Below are positions 1 to 8,881 of a stretch of DNA of 64,000 bases, piece after piece; position 1 is the stretch's first letter, and every line of letters starts with the position of its first letter. Made by a program: the position numbers and the translations under genes. Origin of the DNA: Hoylesella loescheii (GTDB lineage Bacteria; Bacteroidota; Bacteroidia; Bacteroidales; Bacteroidaceae). The DNA lies in NCBI GenBank assembly GCA_021531755.1, contig JADYUK010000014.1:1-64000 (forward strand), read 5' to 3'. The notes below the pieces were generated by a model. The model saw only the letters and a list, made by a program, of their open reading frames with translations. It ran no database searches and was not told the DNA's origin.

Positions 1-56
1 AGGTGTAAAGACGGTGACGTCAAAGCCGAGCCTTACTAATTGCCCGAATACTTTAT
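1..56 (+). rRNA. 23S rRNA, 3' end (partial)
   Basis: This is the extreme 3' end of a large-subunit rRNA that begins upstream of the window. The 'TACTAATTGCCCG' block corresponds to the conserved TACTAAT segment close to the 3' terminus of bacterial 23S rRNA. The exact end (about base 56) is estimated from the distance of that block to the end in E. coli. A roughly 140-nt spacer without a tRNA follows before 5S. Confidence 0.8.
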
Positions 57-194
57 GTTTAGCTCGCAATGATTATGTTGCGTCAGTTGTGTTCCGTCAG
101 TCTTGGCTTGTGTCAAAGCAATGTCACCCATACTGTGGATGTCCCATGTAGCGATGAAAGTGATTGCAGTGGGTATCCATTCAGGAAAGACATA

Positions 195-306
<112 letters not shown>

Positions 307-322
307 TTTTTGCAAAGAGCGA

Positions 323-355
323 AGCCCTGAGAGTAGCGATATTCTCAGGGCTTTT
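323..355 (+). terminator. rRNA operon terminator
   Basis: A perfect 10-bp stem (323-332 with 343-352, AGCCCTGAGA/TCTCAGGGCT) and 10-nt loop is followed by a short T-rich stretch. It lies 17 nt after 5S, so it fits an intrinsic terminator of the rRNA operon. Confidence 0.85.
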
Positions 356-380
356 ATAATTTATTATGCCTGCTCTGGCC

Positions 381-534
381 ATGCCCAGGCTCCGTCATCC
401 TTGTAGTCTTTCTCAGGTTATGCCCAGGCTACGTTATCCTCGCTGTCAGTCTTAGGTCATGCCCAGGCTCAGTCATCCTCGCTGTCATTCTCAGGTCATG
501 CATGGTTCTGTCATCCTAGCTGTTACTCGTATCC
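381..534. repeat. 39-bp tandem repeat, about 4 copies
   Basis: Units start at 381, 420, 459 and 498, so the period is exactly 39 bp. Each begins ATGCCCAGGCT (degenerate ATGCATGGTTC in the last) and contains GTCATCCTCGCTGTC followed by CTCAGGT. The first three copies differ at only a few positions and the fourth is eroded. Although 39 is a multiple of three, stop codons interrupt the forward frame, and no ribosome site or gene was seen. The rest of 360-952 holds no recognisable gene, only AT-rich sequence. Confidence 0.85.
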
Positions 535-796
535 CTCCACATTACCGCTATTACGTTATATTGCAGATTATTGTATCGGACATCTATGTTTGTTAACCAG
601 AGGTGGGCATGTTCTTCTTTAATGACAACTATTCAAATGTCATGAAATCTTTCACTATACAGTAATAATTATCAACAATGATATAATAATATCTGAACTC
701 ATTATACGTCAGTAATAATGCACTTTGTCCAACTCTTTACATTCAAGAAGTGTGGTTCTGTTATGGTTTAGCTGACACAAATGATTTTTGAATAAC

Positions 797-841
797 GAAA
801 AATCCGAGAGAATATTTATCGCATACTCTCCCGGATTATTT
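797..841 (-). terminator. Terminator downstream of trmB
   Basis: Stem 801-811 pairs with 827-837 (AATCCGAGAGA/TCTCCCGGATT, one A-C mismatch) around a 15-nt loop. Read on minus it ends in TTTTT, which fits an intrinsic terminator for the minus-strand transcript coming from trmB about 115 nt upstream. Confidence 0.65.
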
Positions 842-952
842 TATTTAAGACTGGCAATGAGATAAGTGTCATTGCCAATTTCCTTATTATTGTATCATGT
901 GCTCTCCTTTAGCTTTTATATGGGTTGGTAGCCACAAGGCTATCAACAAATA

Positions 953-1723
953 TTATTTAGCTTTCTCAAGAGATGAACGTTTGTCTCGACGATATGAACG
1001 ATAATCATCAAGCTCTATCTCCACGTCCGGTTCTGAAAGTGAAATTACGTGTGGAAGGCTGAACTTCTGATACTTTATGTTAAGTCCCCTGTCCAGCCAC
1101 ATACGTTCGTAGTAGGTCTGGATAGAGAGTATTTTCTTTGTTTCGTCATCAAGCCCATCTTGGTGATAAAGGTCTTCTGTACGGAAGATGAGTGGCAGAT
1201 TGTTTGTGTCTACCATATAGGAGGTGTAGGTGAAGAGAAAGTTTGAGTCTGTTTTCAAGTGCACGGTACCTCCGTCTACAAGGAATCTCCGGTAGCGTTC
1301 CATGAAGTAAGTTGATGTCAGCCTCTTCCTTGGATTTTTCATCTGTGGGTCAGAGAATGTCAACCATATCTCATGAACCTCGTTGTGAGCGAAGAATCGG
1401 TCAATTATCTCGATGTTTGTTCTCAGGAATGCCACATTCTTGAGTCCGTCGTTAAGTGCGAGCGTTGCTCCTGTCCACATTCTCGCACCTTTTATATCTA
1501 CACCGATAAAATTGACATCAGGATACAGACGTGCAAGCTCCACTGTATATTCACCTTTGCCACAACCGAGTTCAAGAACTATTGGATTGTTGTTCTTGAA
1601 GTACTCTTCGCACCAGTGTCCCTTCATGTCGAAGGGCACATTGTCAACAACAGAGTATGGATATTGGAACACATTCTCGTAACGTTCCATGTCGGCGAAT
1701 TTCGCCAGCTTTCCTTTTGACAT
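953..1723 (-). CDS. trmB: tRNA (guanine-N7-)-methyltransferase TrmB
   Basis: Cytoplasmic SAM-dependent enzyme of the TrmB family, which makes m7G46 in the variable loop of tRNAs. The 256-residue protein has the class I methyltransferase glycine motif [14 protein letters not shown], the acidic ribose-binding [10 protein letters not shown], and the family signature [17 protein letters not shown], where the Asp-Pro region and the following basic residues are diagnostic. The N-terminal roughly 50 residues with [17 protein letters not shown] match the Bacteroidota branch. The start is an ATG at 1723. It lies 80 nt downstream of the DUF975 gene on the same strand, so co-transcription is possible. 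The function is secure at family level. Confidence 0.95.
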   Translation of the reverse strand: MSKGKLAKFADMERYENVFQYPYSVVDNVPFDMKGHWCEEYFKNNNPIVLELGCGKGEYTVELARLYPDVNFIGVDIKGARMWTGATLALNDGLKNVAFLRTNIEIIDRFFAHNEVHEIWLTFSDPQMKNPRKRLTSTYFMERYRRFLVDGGTVHLKTDSNFLFTYTSYMVDTNNLPLIFRTEDLYHQDGLDDETKKILSIQTYYERMWLDRGLNIKYQKFSLPHVISLSEPDVEIELDDYRSYRRDKRSSLEKAK

Positions 1724-1802
1724 TAATAATATTTGTACTGTTTGAGTGTTTATTTATAATTATGCATACCGACTTATCCTCTGAGCTTGTATCTTATATT
1801 TC

Positions 1803-2438
1803 TCACTGTTCCTCGCTCTCGGCTATGGTGGCTGTCTCTGCCTTCAGGTCAAGATAGAACTTTGCGCGCGCCGTATATATATATGGTGCGAGGATGAAGA
1901 ATCCAAGACCTAATGTCAGAAGTGAGAGGATTATCCATCCAATAAATGAGAGGTCAAGAAGGAAAAGTTTAATCTTCTTTCCCTTCATCATCTTCATGCT
2001 TTGTCTTATGGCCTCGTCAGCGCTGATTTCTGGATTGTCGTGCATTATATATTCTGACATGGCGTATGAGTAGGTCTTGATTATTCCTGGTATGATCAGC
2101 AACAGGGTCCACAGTAATATATAGACGGTCTTAAGTATCATCATGAGCCATACATTCTTATTGCTGTAGAACTTAAACAGGTATGCTACTGATATTTCGC
2201 CTCCGCGTGAGAGATTCAGAAATGACACTATGAGAGCGTATGCCATTGGTAAGGCTAATATACCCAAGAGGTTGCCTCCTAATGAGGCTTCTTCACCAAT
2301 TTTTGACAGGCAGATGCCTCCTCCTAAAACGATGACATATGTTATCAGATAATATACCACTGTCATGAGGGTCGCTGTGCCCCAGTTCCCTTCAAGGGAT
2401 GTTAATGCTTCCTTGCGGAATGTGCTGTTCTGTTTCAT
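1803..2438 (-). CDS. DUF975-family integral membrane protein
   Basis: A 211-residue membrane protein with about five hydrophobic segments. It starts in the way typical of the DUF975 family (MKQNSTFRKEALTSLEGNWG) and contains the conserved middle part LIIPGIIKTYSYAMSEYIM followed by an acidic helix with EISADEAIRQSMKMMKGKK. No catalytic motif is visible. DUF975 proteins are widespread in Firmicutes and Bacteroidota inner membranes and have no established role. The pattern of long helices and a short polar tail ending in a Glu/Gln-rich sequence is normal for the family. It precedes trmB on the same strand. Confidence 0.85.
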   Translation of the reverse strand: MKQNSTFRKEALTSLEGNWGTATLMTVVYYLITYVIVLGGGICLSKIGEEASLGGNLLGILALPMAYALIVSFLNLSRGGEISVAYLFKFYSNKNVWLMMILKTVYILLWTLLLIIPGIIKTYSYAMSEYIMHDNPEISADEAIRQSMKMMKGKKIKLFLLDLSFIGWIILSLLTLGLGFFILAPYIYTARAKFYLDLKAETATIAESEEQ

Positions 2439-2734
2439 GGTTGTCTGAATACTTTTTGCCCATCCCCTTTGTCGGGGTAGGGGTGTTTAGGACATGTTTG
2501 TTATGATATTCTGTTGTCTGATTGGTTAGCATGCGTTATTCTTGGGATATTGTTCTCATGAGGCTGCATACTATGTCGAGACCGGACCATATAGCGTCTA
2601 CTTATGGTTTTCTTTTCTCAGAATTCTTTTTGTGATTAAACACGAACTGCCAGTAAGGCTACCACGTTCTGTAAGCAGTCTTATCTGGCAGCTATGTCTT
2701 ATCCTGTTTATATAATGGAAGTGATATGACTTTC
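2439..2734. other. Intergenic region with a stem-loop
   Basis: No gene seen. A stem of 11 bp with one bulge (2647-2657 CTGCCAGTAAG with 2680-2691) sits 40-90 nt downstream of the ilvE stop on minus. It has no clear T tail. It may be the 3' end structure of the ilvE transcript. Confidence 0.4.
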
Positions 2735-3766
2735 TCAGTCTATCACGACGCGTGTCCATCCATGTATGTCTGGCTCTATGCCATATTGGATGTTTCGAAG
2801 GTGATGGTATAGCTTCTCGCTTATCGGTCCTGGCTTGTCTCCGAAGACATATGACTTGCCTGTCTCCACATCGTCAATTCTTGATATGGGTGAGATGACT
2901 GCTGCTGTGCCGCATGCTCCTGCTTCCTCAAATGTCTCGAGTTCTTCTTCAGGTATCTGTCTGCGCTCTACTTTCATGCCCATATCCTCTGCAAGCTGCA
3001 TGAGTGATTTGTTTGTAATGGATGGAAGTATAGATGTTGACTTTGGAGTGACGTATGTGTTGTCCTTTATTCCGAAGAAGTTTGCTGCTCCGCACTCATC
3101 GATATATTTCTTCTCACGTGCATCGAGATAGAACTCGCATGCGTATCCCATTTTGTGTGCCTTGTCGTTGGCGAGGAGAGATGCCGCATAGTTTCCACCT
3201 ACTTTGTAAATACCTGTCCCAAGAGGTGCTGAGCGGTCATGGTCTCTGATTATTACGTATGGATTAGTAGAGAACCCTCCTTTGAAGTATGGGCCTACAG
3301 GTGTGACAAAGATGAGGAACATATAGTCCTCAGCAGGGTGCACACCTACCTGTGGGGTTATGCCGACGAGCAGTGGCCTCACGTATAGTGTCGCTCCGCT
3401 CTCGTATGTTGGTATGTATTCCTGGTTAAGTCTGACCACCATGTCAACCATCTTGTTGAACATTTCGGTTGATATCTCAGGCATGAGGATTCCACGGCAT
3501 GTCGACTGTAGTCTTGCTGCGTTCTCTTCTGAGCGAAATACTCTGACCTTTCCGTCAGGGCAGCGATATGCCTTCAGACCCTCAAATGCCTCCTGGCCGT
3601 AGTGGAGACATGTTGCAGCCATGTGCATATTGATATATTCGCTGGAACATATCTCTATCTCTCCCCATTTCCCGTTATGATAGTAACATCGAACGTTATA
3701 ATCGGTTTTATGGTAACCGAAACCAAGGTTTTCCCAATCAAAATCTTTCATACCTTGTCGTTTCAT
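2735..3766 (-). CDS. ilvE: Branched-chain amino acid aminotransferase (fold-type IV)
   Basis: Cytosolic PLP enzyme for the last step of leucine, isoleucine and valine synthesis, or the first step of their breakdown. The 343-residue length and the motifs QEAFEGLKAYR, YVRPLLVG, VTPVGPYFKGG and DECGAANFFGI define the larger group II BCAT. The Schiff-base lysine is K188 in the string LGTGIYKVGGNYA. The cofactor-phosphate contact region GTAAVISPI is near residue 285. Two in-frame ATGs exist (3766 and 3751). The second gives MKDFDWENLGFG, close to the family norm, so the first five residues are uncertain. The gene has its own promoter at 3816-3847. Confidence 0.95.
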   Translation of the reverse strand: MKRQGMKDFDWENLGFGYHKTDYNVRCYYHNGKWGEIEICSSEYINMHMAATCLHYGQEAFEGLKAYRCPDGKVRVFRSEENAARLQSTCRGILMPEISTEMFNKMVDMVVRLNQEYIPTYESGATLYVRPLLVGITPQVGVHPAEDYMFLIFVTPVGPYFKGGFSTNPYVIIRDHDRSAPLGTGIYKVGGNYAASLLANDKAHKMGYACEFYLDAREKKYIDECGAANFFGIKDNTYVTPKSTSILPSITNKSLMQLAEDMGMKVERRQIPEEELETFEEAGACGTAAVISPISRIDDVETGKSYVFGDKPGPISEKLYHHLRNIQYGIEPDIHGWTRVVID

Positions 3767-3793
3767 ATTGTTGTGTTTTGTTTCGATTTATAA

Positions 3794-3847
3794 GGACAAA
3801 TGTCCAATTTGATTGCAAAATTACACCAAATTTCGCATTCTGCCAAA
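3794..3847 (-). promoter_or_regulatory. ilvE promoter with downstream dyad
   Basis: Read on minus: -33 TTTG (3844-3847), 20-nt spacer, -7 TAATTTTG (3816-3823). This matches the Bacteroidota sigma-ABfr consensus. Transcription would start near 3808. A perfect dyad GGACA-AA-TGTCC lies at 3794-3805, immediately after the predicted start, where a repressor could bind. Confidence 0.75.
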
Positions 3848-3886
3848 GGATTCATCGTAAAAGTCTTCACGTGAACATAAAAAACA

Positions 3887-4078
3887 TCAATTATCAGACG
3901 ATAGAATCTTTTTTATCTCCTCGTCGGTTTTAGTGAGGCGGTCCTTGCAAAGTTTTATCAGCTTCTGTGCTCTTTTCAGTTTCTCGGTAATGGCGTCAAG
4001 GTTTAGTTCCCCTGATTCCATTTTGCTGACTATAGTTTCCAGTTCCTCTATGGCTTGTTCGTAGTTTATCTTTTCCAT
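3887..4078 (-). CDS. xseB: Exodeoxyribonuclease VII small subunit
   Basis: A 63-residue acidic helical protein with the XseB pattern YEQAIEELETIVSKMESGELNLDAITEKLKRAQKLIKLC. Several copies bind one XseA to form exonuclease VII, which degrades single-stranded DNA from both ends into oligonucleotides. It begins 64 nt after xseA on the same strand, the usual xseA-xseB order, and ends before the separate ilvE promoter. Length is normal for the family. Confidence 0.93.
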   Translation of the reverse strand: MEKINYEQAIEELETIVSKMESGELNLDAITEKLKRAQKLIKLCKDRLTKTDEEIKKILSSDN

Positions 4079-4142
4079 ATATTTCTATTCATGATTGTTT
4101 CTGTCTCATTTGTTCCGTTTTATGGAGTGTAGTTGCTGCTAT

Positions 4143-5462
4143 CTATTCTATTCCTTTGGTGGTCTTATGTCCGGTTTTTACTGATGTTATGTATCCTCCT
4201 GCCAGTCTTGTCTCCAAGATTGTTCCGTCTGGAATACTTGTTGGGTCCATCACGACGTGTCCTCCGGATATTGTCATTGAATATCCTCTTGCGAGAATTC
4301 GTTGTGGATCAAGGGCTGAGCATCTTTGTCCGAGCATCTCCATGCGGTGACGTTCCCTCTCCATCCTGCTGTTTGAGGTAGTCTGGAGCATTTTCCCCAT
4401 AACGTCAATCTTGTGCCATTGCTTCTGCATGAGAGACCCGCTTGCGCTGCCCATACGTTGTATGATATTTGTGATGTGGGCTGTCTCCCTTGTCTTTACG
4501 AGGGAGAATAGCATTGGAATTCTTGTAGCCATAGCCGCTATCCTCATGTTCTCCTTTTCTAACCGTTGTCTGACATTTGTCACGATGCTTTCTGTCGCAT
4601 TGTCTATGATGCTTAATGTCTTGGCAAGATTGTCGATGAGGAATGCTGCAGCCGCTGTCGGTGTCTTTACCTTCGTGTGTGCTACCATGTCTATAATACT
4701 CTCATCTCGTTCATGCCCGATGCCAGTTATTATTGGTAACGGAAAGTTTGCCACATTCTCAGCGAGGGTCAGGGTGTCAAATCCCGACATGTCTGTCGTC
4801 GCACCTCCACCGCGTATTATTACCACGATGTCATAATGGTCAATATCTCTGTATATCTCGTCGAGAGCATTTATCACAGTGTCCTCCACCTTCTCGCCCT
4901 GCATTATTGCATGGAAAAGTGTTACAGAGAATCTGAACCCATATTCGTTATTCTCCAGATGATGGCAGAAGTCTCCGTATCCGGCAGCAGTCTCGCTCGA
5001 TATGACTGCAATATTCCTGCAGAACATTGGTATATGCAGCCCCCGTTGCATATCGAATACGCCTTCATCCTTCAGTTGTGCTATGATTTCCTGGCGTTTC
5101 CTCGCCATGTCTCCGAGAGTGTATGTGGGGTCTATATCCGTCACAATCCACGAGAATCCATATGCGGGGTGGAACTGTGGGTAGACCTCGAGCAGCACTT
5201 TCATTCCTGCATGAAGCCTCTTTTGTGTGACGCTCTCGAATTTTCTTCTCAGAGGCATCCATGTGTTCGCCCAGCATTTTGCCGAGGCTCTTGCTACAGG
5301 TGTTGTTGTCGTCTCATCCTTCTGTATAAGGTCCATGTACATATGTCCACGGCGTTCGTTGGCCTCAGACAGTTCTGCCTCGACCCAGTAGCGTCTTGCC
5401 ATAGTGTTGTCTATGACATCTCTGACAAGACTGTTAAGTTCGTAGAGTGAGAGGTGTGGCAT
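4143..5462 (-). CDS. xseA: Exodeoxyribonuclease VII large subunit
   Basis: Catalytic subunit of exonuclease VII, 439 residues. An N-terminal OB-fold spans about 20-110 (RYWVEAELSE, then YGFSWIVTDIDPTYTLGDMARKR). The catalytic domain follows with SSETAAGYGDF, RGGG at 217-220, FDTLTLAENVANFPLPIITG and GIGHERD at 247-253, then TKVKTPTAAAAFL. A long coiled-coil covers roughly 275-385, and the C-terminal part contains LDPQRILARGYSM. All conserved XseA blocks are present. The gene is followed by xseB. Confidence 0.95.
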   Translation of the reverse strand: MPHLSLYELNSLVRDVIDNTMARRYWVEAELSEANERRGHMYMDLIQKDETTTTPVARASAKCWANTWMPLRRKFESVTQKRLHAGMKVLLEVYPQFHPAYGFSWIVTDIDPTYTLGDMARKRQEIIAQLKDEGVFDMQRGLHIPMFCRNIAVISSETAAGYGDFCHHLENNEYGFRFSVTLFHAIMQGEKVEDTVINALDEIYRDIDHYDIVVIIRGGGATTDMSGFDTLTLAENVANFPLPIITGIGHERDESIIDMVAHTKVKTPTAAAAFLIDNLAKTLSIIDNATESIVTNVRQRLEKENMRIAAMATRIPMLFSLVKTRETAHITNIIQRMGSASGSLMQKQWHKIDVMGKMLQTTSNSRMERERHRMEMLGQRCSALDPQRILARGYSMTISGGHVVMDPTSIPDGTILETRLAGGYITSVKTGHKTTKGIE

Positions 5463-5539
5463 GGTGGTTATGTATATGGTTTGTTTGAGATAGTATTTGG
5501 TTGTTGGCTTCTTTTTGTGGGTGCCGAGCTTATATTGCT

Positions 5540-6931
5540 TTATCTCTTCCTGCTGAAGTCAGGAATCCCATATCCGTAAATGTTGTCAGGATTCTCCACG
5601 TTGTCCCCCATTTGTCTTACGGTGTCTATGATTTCCAATGCTGTCTTCTGTGGCATTGACTGCCAGAGGCATGCCACGAGTCCTGCAATTTGTGGTGCGG
5701 CGAAAGATGTTCCCATATCGTTCAACATTGTGCCGCGTCCTGTTATGACAGCAGCAGGCGATCCCGCTGCCATGACATCCGGCTTTACCCTTCCATCGGC
5801 AGTCGGGCCGATGCTTGAGAATGCGGCGTTTGTCCGTTGCGGTGTCACAGCCCCTACTGTTATGATATTCTTCGCGTCAGCTGGCACGCTTATTTTCTTC
5901 CATGAGTCCATTCCGTCGTTTCCCGCGCTGCTCACCATCACAATGCCTTTTGATGCGAGTAATGATGCTGCATGTGAGCATACTGATTTCTCACCGTCAA
6001 GATCCTTGTACTTGTGGCTCATCTCCTTATGGTCGAACACATGGTATCCGAGGGAACTTGATATTATATCCACTCCGACAGAATCAGCATATTCTGCTGC
6101 TGCTGCCCAATAGTCCTCTTCGACCAGCTGCTCTGTCTCCCCGTCTTCACATCTCAAGAGCCAGTATCCAGCATTGGGGGCTGTCCCTTTATAATATCCT
6201 GGTATGTTGACGGCCATGGCCGAAAGGACCTTTGTCCCATGGTCCAGCTCCCTGAATATGTTTTTCGATTTGGGATGGACAAAATCTGCTGTGCCTACAA
6301 TTCTGACATCCTTGAAAGCCTTTATACGGTCAACATTCATGAATCCTCCATCAAGAACAGCTATTGTCATTCCCTCTCCTTGATACCTCCGTCCATGCAG
6401 TGTCTCTCCCCCAAGCATTTTCACCTGTTCTTCCGTCATTCCATATTCTGATGCGCTCTCTGTCTCGGTCATGCTGCTCCTCTGCTCCCTGATATTCAGG
6501 GCCTGCTTCCTGTCAGCGATGCTATCAGGTGATTTCCATACTATGCATGAGCTCCTCACGAAGGGCATCTTTGCAACAGTCCTTAGCGCCTGCATGGATT
6601 TTGATTTCACGACGACGGTGTTGTTCCATTTGCTCTGTGTGACGATTTCCATCCCGCTGCCTTTTATCATATTGATATACACTGGGCTTATCGGCAGGTC
6701 GGTAGAGTCTATTTGCAGATTCTGGCGTCTCCTCCTCTCTATAGCTTTCGCTGAGAGAAAATCCTGTGGACACTCCAGTCTGCATATGCTGTGTGCCTTA
6801 TCCCTCAAGGCAAGTCTCATCATATAGCACCGTCCTCCTGGATAAGGCCTCATGGTTGCCCCCTTTCCCTCAGCCGTGTTGTTGCCGGCCATTATGAGCA
6901 GGGTGGCCATGATGCATATTATTCTTGACAT
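5540..6931 (-). CDS. Secreted subtilisin-like serine protease (S8)
   Basis: A predicted exported S8 peptidase of 463 residues. The ATG at 6931 is preferred: it opens directly on a signal peptide (MSRIICIMATLLIMAG), and a promoter -7 box overlaps the longer TTG-started frame at 6961. An N-terminal propeptide-like region runs to about 180. Catalytic residues in this numbering: Asp194 (AVLDGG), His231 (LDHGTKV), oxyanion Asn338 (SSAGNDG) and Ser409 (GTSFAAPQ). It ends soon after the catalytic domain (DNIYGYGIPDF), with no obvious sorting domain. The substrate is unknown. xseA starts 78 nt downstream, possibly in the same transcript. Confidence 0.9.
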   Translation of the reverse strand: MSRIICIMATLLIMAGNNTAEGKGATMRPYPGGRCYMMRLALRDKAHSICRLECPQDFLSAKAIERRRRQNLQIDSTDLPISPVYINMIKGSGMEIVTQSKWNNTVVVKSKSMQALRTVAKMPFVRSSCIVWKSPDSIADRKQALNIREQRSSMTETESASEYGMTEEQVKMLGGETLHGRRYQGEGMTIAVLDGGFMNVDRIKAFKDVRIVGTADFVHPKSKNIFRELDHGTKVLSAMAVNIPGYYKGTAPNAGYWLLRCEDGETEQLVEEDYWAAAAEYADSVGVDIISSSLGYHVFDHKEMSHKYKDLDGEKSVCSHAASLLASKGIVMVSSAGNDGMDSWKKISVPADAKNIITVGAVTPQRTNAAFSSIGPTADGRVKPDVMAAGSPAAVITGRGTMLNDMGTSFAAPQIAGLVACLWQSMPQKTALEIIDTVRQMGDNVENPDNIYGYGIPDFSRKR

Positions 6932-6958
6932 ATTTCTTGCTTGATATCTATATTTCTG

Positions 6959-6966
6959 CAAAATTA
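6959..6966 (-). promoter_or_regulatory. Promoter -7 box for the S8 protease gene
   Basis: On minus this reads TAATTTTG, a perfect TAnnTTTG, placed to start transcription near 6952, about 20 nt before the ATG at 6931. No clean -33 TTTG is seen. It is the evidence for the shorter protease start. Confidence 0.6.
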
Positions 6967-7010
6967 ATCAAAATAATCGGTAATAGGTTCAAGATTAGAC
7001 TATTTTTTTG

Positions 7011-7018
7011 TAATTTTG
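7011..7018 (+). promoter_or_regulatory. Promoter -7 box for the MATE gene leader
   Basis: TAATTTTG on plus matches the Bacteroidota -7 element. It diverges from the protease promoter 45 nt away. Transcription would start near 7025 and give a leader of about 260 nt before the MATE gene. The -33 element is not obvious. Confidence 0.6.
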
Positions 7019-7025
7019 CATTCTG

Positions 7026-7284
7026 TGGTATTGCAAGCTCAACCGCTAATAATCATTCTGCCACTATATTAAGAATATCCCTGTGATCAGTGTTTGCGAG
7101 ATATAAAAAGGAAGAGCAAGTAAGGGGTGCGGGATTGACTTTATTATCCCAGCTCCGTCTTCCTGATGATTCTTTCTTACTCATCCCAGAGCCATGCGGC
7201 TCAGCCTAGCCGTAGTCTTGGAACCGACTGGCCGCAGGGAGCGGAACCAACAGACCCTACCATAAATACAAATTCATAAATGTC
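7026..7284 (+). other. Structured 5' leader of the MATE transporter gene
   Basis: About 260 nt without a gene. AGGAAGA (7109-7115) pairs with TCTTCCT (7158-7164) and encloses GGGAT/ATCCC (7131-7135/7146-7150). An alternative fold is available: AGTAAG (7119-7124) with CTTACT (7176-7181), and GGGAT with a second ATCCC at 7183-7187. A further hairpin GAGCC-ATGC-GGCTC is at 7189-7202. The competing helices suggest a regulatory leader. I do not recognise a known riboswitch core. Confidence 0.4.
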
Positions 7285-8820
7285 ATGGACAGCAAGACAA
7301 GGATAACATTAGAATTAGGGACGAAGCCTGTAGGAAAGCTTCTCCTCCAATATGCGCTTCCTGCCATTATAGCCATGGTGGCCAGCTCGCTATATAATAT
7401 GGTCGACTCGATATTCATCGGCCAAGGTGTTGGAGCGTTGGCCATAGCAGGCCTTGCTATCACCTTTCCGTTCATGAACCTCACGGCTGCCTTCGGAGCT
7501 GCCATTGGTGTCGGCTCGTCGACACTTATCAGTGTGCGTCTGGGCCAGAAACGATATGCAGAGGCACAGCGTATCCTTGGTAACAATGTCACCCTCAATG
7601 TCATAGTCGGTGTCCTCTTCACCATCCTGGGCATTATCTTCCTTGACCCATTGCTGCTCTTCTTCGGAGCCTCAGAGCAGACACTCCCATATGCCCGTGA
7701 CTACATGCAGGTTATTCTGGCTGGCAATGTAATCACTCATATGTATTTTGGTATGAACGCTGTTCTCCGTGCTGCCTCCAAGCCGCGTTTGGCTATGTAT
7801 GCCACTATGTTCACGGTCATCATGAACACCATACTCGACCCCATCTTCATCTATACCCTTGATATGGGCATCCGTGGTGCCGCCGTAGCCACTATCCTCT
7901 CCCAGTTCATGGCACTCTGTTGGCAGCTCTATACCATGAGCGACAAACGTGAGCTTCTCCATCTTTGTTCTGGAATATATCGTCTGAAGACGGTGCTCGT
8001 GAAGGAGATACTCAGCATAGGGCTCTCTCCATTCTCCATCAATGCCTGTGCCTGTCTTGTTGTGATTATTGTCAACAATGCCCTTGTCTCCCATGGCGGT
8101 GATCTTGCAGTAGGTGCCTATGGCATAGGCAACCGTCTTGTATTCATCTTCGTCATGGTCAATATGGGCATCAACCAGGGCATGCAGCCCATTGTTGGCT
8201 ACAACTACGGTGCGCGGCAGTATGACCGTATGATGCGCGCTGTAAATTACGCTGTTCTTGCAGCTACCCTTGTGACGACAGCGGGATGGGTAGTCTGTGA
8301 GTTCTTCCCTGCTCCCTGTATCCGTCTCTTCACTACAGATATCCAGTTACAGGAGATAGCTGTCCACGGCCTCCGCATCAATGCAGCTGTCCTTCCTCTG
8401 ATAGGGTTCCAGATGGTGATTACCAATTTCTTCCAGAGCATAGGCAAGGCCAAGATAAGCATCTTCATGTCTCTCTCTCGCCAGCTCCTCTTCCTTGTCC
8501 CCATGCTCGTTGTGCTCCCCAACTTCATGGGTGTTGATGGAGTGTGGCTCGCCATGCCAGTCAGCGATACATTGGCAGCTCTCATTGCCGCATGGTTCAT
8601 GATGGTCTATATGAGGCGCTTCCGTACCGTAACAGACTCGGCAGGCCAGACACACTATGAGATGAAGAACGGGGAGAGCGAGCCTTTCCGCCGCAGCTAC
8701 AGCTATTACGCCTCGCGCAATGGTGCCACTCCACGCGGTATGGCACCACAGGCCTGCGCATCACAAATGCCCGACGAGGATGAACCAGCATCTGTTACAG
8801 CAGGCGCGGAAAACAGTTGA
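7285..8820 (+). CDS. MATE family efflux transporter
   Basis: An inner-membrane cation-coupled drug/metabolite exporter of the MATE (NorM/DinF) family, 511 residues with about 12 hydrophobic segments in two homologous halves. The start (LGTKPVGKLLLQYALPAIIAM then SLYNMVDSIFIGQGVG) and the second-half repeat (LSIGLSPFSINACACLVVIIV, with NMGINQGMQPIVGYNYGA) are characteristic. After about residue 455 there is an unusually long hydrophilic tail of about 55 residues, rich in Ser, Arg and acidic residues (SASQMPDEDE type), not normal for MATE proteins. Substrate unknown. It is followed after 61 nt by rmlB on the same strand. Confidence 0.92.
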   Translation: MDSKTRITLELGTKPVGKLLLQYALPAIIAMVASSLYNMVDSIFIGQGVGALAIAGLAITFPFMNLTAAFGAAIGVGSSTLISVRLGQKRYAEAQRILGNNVTLNVIVGVLFTILGIIFLDPLLLFFGASEQTLPYARDYMQVILAGNVITHMYFGMNAVLRAASKPRLAMYATMFTVIMNTILDPIFIYTLDMGIRGAAVATILSQFMALCWQLYTMSDKRELLHLCSGIYRLKTVLVKEILSIGLSPFSINACACLVVIIVNNALVSHGGDLAVGAYGIGNRLVFIFVMVNMGINQGMQPIVGYNYGARQYDRMMRAVNYAVLAATLVTTAGWVVCEFFPAPCIRLFTTDIQLQEIAVHGLRINAAVLPLIGFQMVITNFFQSIGKAKISIFMSLSRQLLFLVPMLVVLPNFMGVDGVWLAMPVSDTLAALIAAWFMMVYMRRFRTVTDSAGQTHYEMKNGESEPFRRSYSYYASRNGATPRGMAPQACASQMPDEDEPASVTAGAENS

Positions 8821-8881
8821 CGACACGCATCCCACACAATAACATGCAAATTAACGTACCCATAATCATACATTATTCCAA

